A stretch of 64,000 nucleotides of DNA from Neurospora tetraspora. Lineage: Eukaryota > Ascomycota > Sordariomycetes > Sordariales > Sordariaceae. Below, one piece after another: positions 59,208-64,000 of this stretch; within the stretch, counting starts at the first letter, position 1; every line of letters starts with the position of its first letter. The DNA lies in NCBI RefSeq assembly GCF_033439725.1, contig NW_026944389.1, positions 2,728,001 through 2,792,000 on the forward strand, given 5' to 3'. The notes below the pieces were generated by a model that searched no databases, was not told the origin of the DNA, and saw nothing but the letters and a program-made list of their open reading frames with translations. A program made the position numbers and the translations under genes.

Positions 59208-61382
59208 CTGTATTTTGGAAGTTAGCAATCCATTCTTTTTTCACAACACGAAAATCAAAAAGACTCACCCGTATATCCTCCTCACAAAAGCATAAGCAGT
59301 CAAGAACCCCACCGTGCCCGTCAACAGCCCATACACACAACACGCCATAAAGCTGTAACTGAAAAACAGCATGGAGCTCAGCAATCCCGTGATATGCAGC
59401 TTAGCAAAGTAATACCACACACAATACAGGAAAACCCAGACAGCGCTCCCACCACCGATGAAAAAGCTCTGCCACCACCAGTGGTAGTTCTCGGCACAGA
59501 GCTGGATGTAGATGCTCACCACCGTCACCTCGGCGACCGTCACGACCAATATAGCCAGGACGACCGCCAGGAACCCAAAGACGTAGTAATACCCGCTCTT
59601 GTCCTGCCAGATGCTCTGGAAGACAAACAGCAACTCAATAAAAATGACGGCAAACGGGACCAAGCCCGCCAGCAGCACCGTCCGCAAGCCGCGGAGGTAC
59701 CACGCCTGGACGGGGATCTGGCGCGGGATGGCGCTCGGCTTGGTCGGGTGCTCCCAGGCGCCTTGCTTGCGGACGAAGCCGTACCAGGAGCCGACATACA
59801 CTAAGGGTACCTGGACGCAGAGCCAAAGAAAGATGATGGCGATCAGGGTGCCGAACGGGATGGCGGTACTGGAGGCCTGGGCCCAGACGAACAAGTTGAG
59901 GACGAAGACGATGGTGAATAAGAGGCCGGGGAAGAGGACGGCTGTGACGACCATGTTCTGGCGCCAGCGCTGGCCGCCAAAGGTCTTGTACACGCGGGCA
60001 GAGAAGTAGCCCGAGAAGAGCCCGGCAAAGACGAAGAGGCCGACGCCGAAGCTGACGAAACCGCCGCGGTAGCTGGGGTTGAGGATGCCCAGTGCGCTCA
60101 GAAGGACGAGTCCGATGGCCATGAAGAGCAGTTGCATTCCAGAACCGACCAGCGGGGCGATGAGGTGGCCGTAGGCAGGCGTGCGGAAGACGTCGGCGTG
60201 GAGGAGCTTCCAGCCTGTGATGTCCTCGAGGGCTTCGTCGTCGGAATCGACGTCGGCAAGACTGTCGGGGCCAACCTCTTGTTCCAAAAGCCCCGGTACT
60301 TTCTCGGTAGCCGAGGTGGCCTTGGTCCTGCGCTTGGCTTCGACGTCGGCTGATCTAGCCTTGTATCCCCTGATATCGGATCGAATGGTCTTGGCGACGA
60401 CCATAAACACGACACCGGTCAAGACGCCGCAGATGATGAGCGAGTTGACGATGGCCAGCCAGTGGATCTTGTGTCCATCCTCCTGATTGACAAAGTACAG
60501 GTCCCACCTTCTATGCCACTCGATCGAGGTATCCTCGCGGAAGTACACCGAGTAACTGTAGGGGATGGTGAGCTTCGCATCGTCGTCGTATGTGTCGTCA
60601 TCCTCGACATAGTACGGTGACCCGGGGCTCAACTCCAGCGTCTTGTTGGGCGCCAGGTAAAGCTCGAGGTTTTGCTCCACGTCGTGCAGGTTCGCCGGGC
60701 ACCCGTCGGCATTTTTCTTCACATCCGGACCAACGCTCTTGGTATACACCTCGAATCCAACCACGACCTTGCCTCCCCTCTCTCCGTCCTTGCCGGGGGC
60801 CTTGCGGTACCGGATCACGATGGTATGGTGGTTGTTGAGGTAGTACCGAGGACGGCCGGACGACAGATCCGTGTAACCGAGCTTAAATCCAGCAGCATAA
60901 TACTTGCGTGTCTTGTCGACGGTCACGAAGCTCGTAGCGCCGGGCAGGTTGTCGACGATCCACTCGACCACATAGCCATCGCGGACGAGCTGGCGGGCCC
61001 GCTTCAGCTCCTTCCGAGTGATCTCGCGGTTGCAGAGAAAGTTGCACTCGGAATCGTGCTTCATCCTGAGCTCCATGTCGGACACCTTGATGCGATCGCC
61101 GCGCAACACCTCGCCTAGGTTGAGCGGGATGCTCTGTCCGCTCAACAGTCCGCCGAACTTGTGCTCGCCCGTGGGCGGACAGACGAAGGGCAGGTCGTAG
61201 TAGGCATACTGAAGCTGGGTGTTGTCCGAGTAGACCTTGTTGACGAGAAGTGGGATGGCCTCGTCTTCCTTGTAGCTCTTGACGGACCAGCCTGGGATGT
61301 AGAAGGCATGGACCTGGTGGCAGAGAAGCAGGGCGAAGAAGGCTAACCACCGAAACCCGACGGTCCCAATGGTCCGCTCCAT
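59189..61382 (-). CDS. EMP70 / transmembrane 9 superfamily protein
   Basis: Exons 61382-59269 and 59207-59189 (61-nt intron), 710 residues. Signal peptide ~1-26 (LAFFALLLCHQVHA), then the lumenal domain beginning FYIPGWSVKSYKEDEAIPLLVNKVYSD and CPPTGE, then about nine membrane spans with the loops GWKLLHADVFR and PVQAWYLR typical of TM9SF. These proteins sit in Golgi and endosomes and help sort membrane proteins with Gly-rich spans. The first exon alone ends at a stop formed inside a GTGAGT donor (...RRIYG). Splicing to a 19-nt exon adds AIKVD, giving the K-x-D C-terminus that binds COPI in this family. The intron has a GCTAAC branch site. Confidence 0.94.
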
Positions 61383-62901
61383 TGTTTGTGTGGTTCCCGG
61401 TCGGCGGTGTATTTTCCCCGTTAATATTGTTGTTGCAAGTCAAGTCATACAATGGGTTAGAGTTGTGTCGATAATTAGGGGTGATGCTGTTACGTGGATC
61501 CCGAGGGACGGGAAGCTTATCGTCGGGTAGAGGTATGTATCGATCGATGTACAAGTATGAATAAAACGGACCGAATACCCGGGGAAGCTCGTAAACCCTC
61601 TTTGACGGATGAACCCCGCTTGTTCTTTGGTTATAAAAAGGAATCGATAAGTCGGTGAAGTATCAACGTGTCTGGTATGAAGCTGTTCGGGTGTCGGGGA
61701 CGACGATGGGGAGCGTGAGCGTGATCGTGATTTCTCTGGGGTTCCAGAAAAGGGGTCCTCTTGTTTAGTGCCTGTGATCCCTACAGCAACATGTGCCTAG
61801 GGTCCAGTTCGGGAAAAGGGGGGGCGCGTCCCTTGAGAAGGGCAAGTGTCACGGTCACAAGAGGAAGAACGAATGGAACTGGCACAGAGTACCACGTCGA
61901 GCGTTGAACAAACGAGTGCAGGTAAGAGTAATGAGTCGTGGATTCCTCAAAGTTGGGTTTGTGTCGGTGGTAAAAGAACGTGTTCAGGCCAAAGATCATC
62001 CAATTTCAGACAGTGGCCGTCCGTGGGGGATTGCCAGTGGATGGGGAATCCTGGAGGAAAGTCCCGTCGGGGGAAATGAGTGCGCGAATGAGAATCAAGT
62101 GGGGCAGGCTTGAGCGGTCTCTCAAGCTCGCTTATCCCCTTTGGGAATAGCGTTTGCAACAGTTAGCGCTTGGGCCAAGCAGTCCATAAATACATTAAGC
62201 TCATTAAGGCGCCTTGGCATTCCTCCTTCTGTTCCTCCTCCTCCTCTGCCTTCACATCGTACAGGATATCGAGACTCGATGGCTAGCAGGAAGCAGGTAC
62301 AATCGATATGCCCTAATCTTACTTTATTTTATCTTGCAATGTGATCCAGTATCCCCTTCTTCTATGGTACTTTTGTCCCGTCCATGCGTCTGAAGCATCA
62401 CGACCAATGTCTCAACCATTGAAGCAGAGCCCGATAGTAGGGGGGAGGACGTGGACACATCAGTGAGGTAATGTCCAAGCAATACTGACTGATTGTGTCT
62501 GTCCCTTCAATCTGCATAGCACAAGATAAAGTGCCTGGAAGATCGTTGATAGCCAAAAAAAACTGCTGTGCTGTATTCCATGTAAACAAAGCAGATGGTA
62601 AAGATTGTCTTGGTAGGCTTGAGCTGACTTGTTGTACTCAAACCTCTAGGGTTAGGTAAACAAGCCATCTATGTGATGCCCACTCCCTAGCCACTCCTCC
62701 AAATGTCTACCGGTGTCATGAAACCCAATCCACCTCCTCCCAACCGCAAGATATAGGGAAAAAAGGCCAAATCGCTAACCAAACAAACCAACCTCCTCAC
62801 CACAAACCACAGAACAAAACCCCATATGATTTGACAAAGGGAAAAAAAAAAAAAAAGAAAAGCTAGAACGTAGCTGACTCAAACACCCTACCCTATCGTG
62901 C
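61383..62901. other. Intergenic region
   Basis: Promoter of the EMP70 gene on the left and the 3' flank of the right-edge gene on the right. It includes an A15 run near 62840-62855. No gene is seen. Confidence 0.55.
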
Positions 62902-64000
62902 CTATCCTTCAGTATCAGCATGATGCTCCTCATCCGAGTATTCCCCTCCCCGAGCCCCCATCACTGTCGTTCTTTGCATCGACCTCTTACTTCTTATCCC
63001 TGGGCTCTTTGGACTCTTTGGACTCCTTGGACTACTAACCACCCCTTGTCCTTGTCCTTTGGGTCTTCGTTTTTTGACCGGCTCTGTTGCCCGCTTGCAT
63101 GCTTTGATTTGTTTCCTTCGCTTCACGGCGGCAGCGATAGCTGCAGCAGTAGCAGTAACATCTGGTGTTGATGGAGGCAGTTGTTTGTTGCTGATCTCGC
63201 TGTGATTCTTCTTCTCATTCTCTTCTTGCATCTTTTGTTTTCCTTTCTCACTCTTCTGCTCGGGTGTCTTGATTTCGGCGGCGATATCCTTACTCAAGCC
63301 GCTTGACAGTGGAGTGGTAGGACGGCTTGTAGTAGCCGTTTCTGAACTTTGTTGTATCCCTCGACAGTTCAAAACGACCGGCGTCCTCTTCATTCCTCTT
63401 GACCCTTGCACCGAAGAAGTTCTATCACTCCCAAACGTCCGAGTCCGTGGAACATGTCCCACCACCCCGTTGTATATCTCACCGCTGAGAGCGTGATGAT
63501 GTTGAGGTTTGGGCGAATGAAGAAGAACAGGTGACATCAATCCTGGGGAGTGTTCATAATCTGTCTCGTCCGAATCATCCTCAACCCCGGTGTCAAGGAC
63601 ATATCGCTGTTGTCCGCCGACAGCCCTCCCGAACGATCCGGCATTGATCGGCGTGGTGGTCCATGAGGAACAACGACAATGCTGATTGTTCGGAACTGGA
63701 ACCGGGCTGGGCTCCCTTTGTTCAAAAAGGGCGCTCGAGTCCAGAAGCCCGGGTAGCTGTGTGCCGTGTGCACCATAGCCGAAGTCATTGAACAGTAGCT
63801 CTTCCTCACTTTCGCCTGTGTGACGCTGGTGTTCCCTGATGGAGGAAGCGTCTGTTGATATGTAGTCGTCAATGTTGAAATTATCAGGAGCTTCTGGTAC
63901 CGGTAGGAATGTCAAGCTCGGTAATTGTGGGGCGCTTTTGAACGACGTTTGGCTCAAGTTAACAGAGGTATCGGCTGTGTGTTGGGATCTTGAAGGCGAA
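62902..64000 (-). CDS. 3' part of an unrecognised Ser/Pro-rich, basic protein (partial)
   Basis: The frame is open from the right edge to TAG at 62904-62902, about 365 residues, with the N-terminus outside the window. The visible part is disordered. There is an acidic, hydrophobic patch (DNFNIDDYISTDASS), a Cys/Ser segment (NNQHCRCSSW) and a Lys/Glu coiled-coil-like stretch (PEQKSEKGKQKMQEENEKKN). Basic clusters follow (AAAVKRRKQIKACKR, EPVKKRRPKGQG), which look like nuclear localisation signals, with SPRSPKSPKSP repeats that could be Cdk sites. It may be a nuclear regulatory protein whose folded domain lies upstream; no family is recognised. Confidence 0.7.
   Translation of the reverse strand, partial: SPSRSQHTADTSVNLSQTSFKSAPQLPSLTFLPVPEAPDNFNIDDYISTDASSIREHQRHTGESEEELLFNDFGYGAHGTQLPGLLDSSALFEQREPSPVPVPNNQHCRCSSWTTTPINAGSFGRAVGGQQRYVLDTGVEDDSDETDYEHSPGLMSPVLLHSPKPQHHHALSGEIYNGVVGHVPRTRTFGSDRTSSVQGSRGMKRTPVVLNCRGIQQSSETATTSRPTTPLSSGLSKDIAAEIKTPEQKSEKGKQKMQEENEKKNHSEISNKQLPPSTPDVTATAAAIAAAVKRRKQIKACKRATEPVKKRRPKGQGQGVVSSPRSPKSPKSPGIRSKRSMQRTTVMGARGGEYSDEEHHADTEG

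Noticed and set aside
1-64000. CRISPR arrays, bacterial operons, dispersed 5S rRNA genes
   Set aside because: No spaced direct-repeat array, no 5S signature and a clearly intron-bearing eukaryotic gene layout.

Overview
The window reads as nuclear DNA of a filamentous ascomycete (Pezizomycotina, most likely Sordariomycetes). The evidence is intron-bearing genes with short introns (55-91 nt, GT...CTAAC/CTGAC...YAG), GC-rich exons, several fungus-specific families (UPF0658 Golgi protein, Zn(II)2Cys6 regulator, GH17 eglC-like wall glucanase), and one very AT-rich, CpA/TpG-poor block that looks like the product of repeat-induced point mutation (RIP). I rebuilt exon-intron structures by hand from splice signals and reading phase; lengths below are for those models.

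Layout. 1-301 is the 3' end of an unrecognised gene. 3181-5370 (+) encodes a two-PAS-domain protein and 7190-10292 (-) the PP4 regulatory subunit 3 (Psy2/SMEK). From 10293 to 21876 there is no convincing gene: this gene-poor stretch holds a Tc1/mariner-type non-autonomous element (16139-20873) that was split by a 4.2-kb RIP-mutated Mutator-like element (16405-20643; 9-bp target duplication, ~90-bp terminal inverted repeats). Then come a Ser-rich protein (21877-23421, +), ALG5 (26663-28076, +), and a UPF0658 Golgi membrane protein (29828-31071, +).

32337-44147 is the most interesting block. An MFS sugar transporter (-) faces an AnmK-type anhydrosugar kinase (+) across a shared 1.2-kb promoter, which holds four CCG-N5-CCG direct repeats and a 234-bp inverted-repeat element. 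A Zn(II)2Cys6 regulator (-) and a full-length ABCC transporter (-) follow. Fungal AnmK relatives include levoglucosan kinase, so transporter, kinase and regulator together suggest a small catabolic cluster for 1,6-anhydrosugars. This is an inference that needs testing.

47197-62901 carries a GPI-anchored GH17 glucanase (+), a Yke4-like ZIP zinc transporter (+), an arrestin-like trafficking adaptor (+), a metallophosphoesterase (-) and an EMP70/TM9SF protein (-) whose last exon is only 19 nt and supplies the COPI-binding C-terminus. 62902-64000 (-) is the 3' part of an unrecognised Ser/Pro-rich basic protein that runs off the window. Short inverted-repeat elements (MITE-like) lie in several promoters. 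No rRNA gene, convincing tRNA or CRISPR array was seen.
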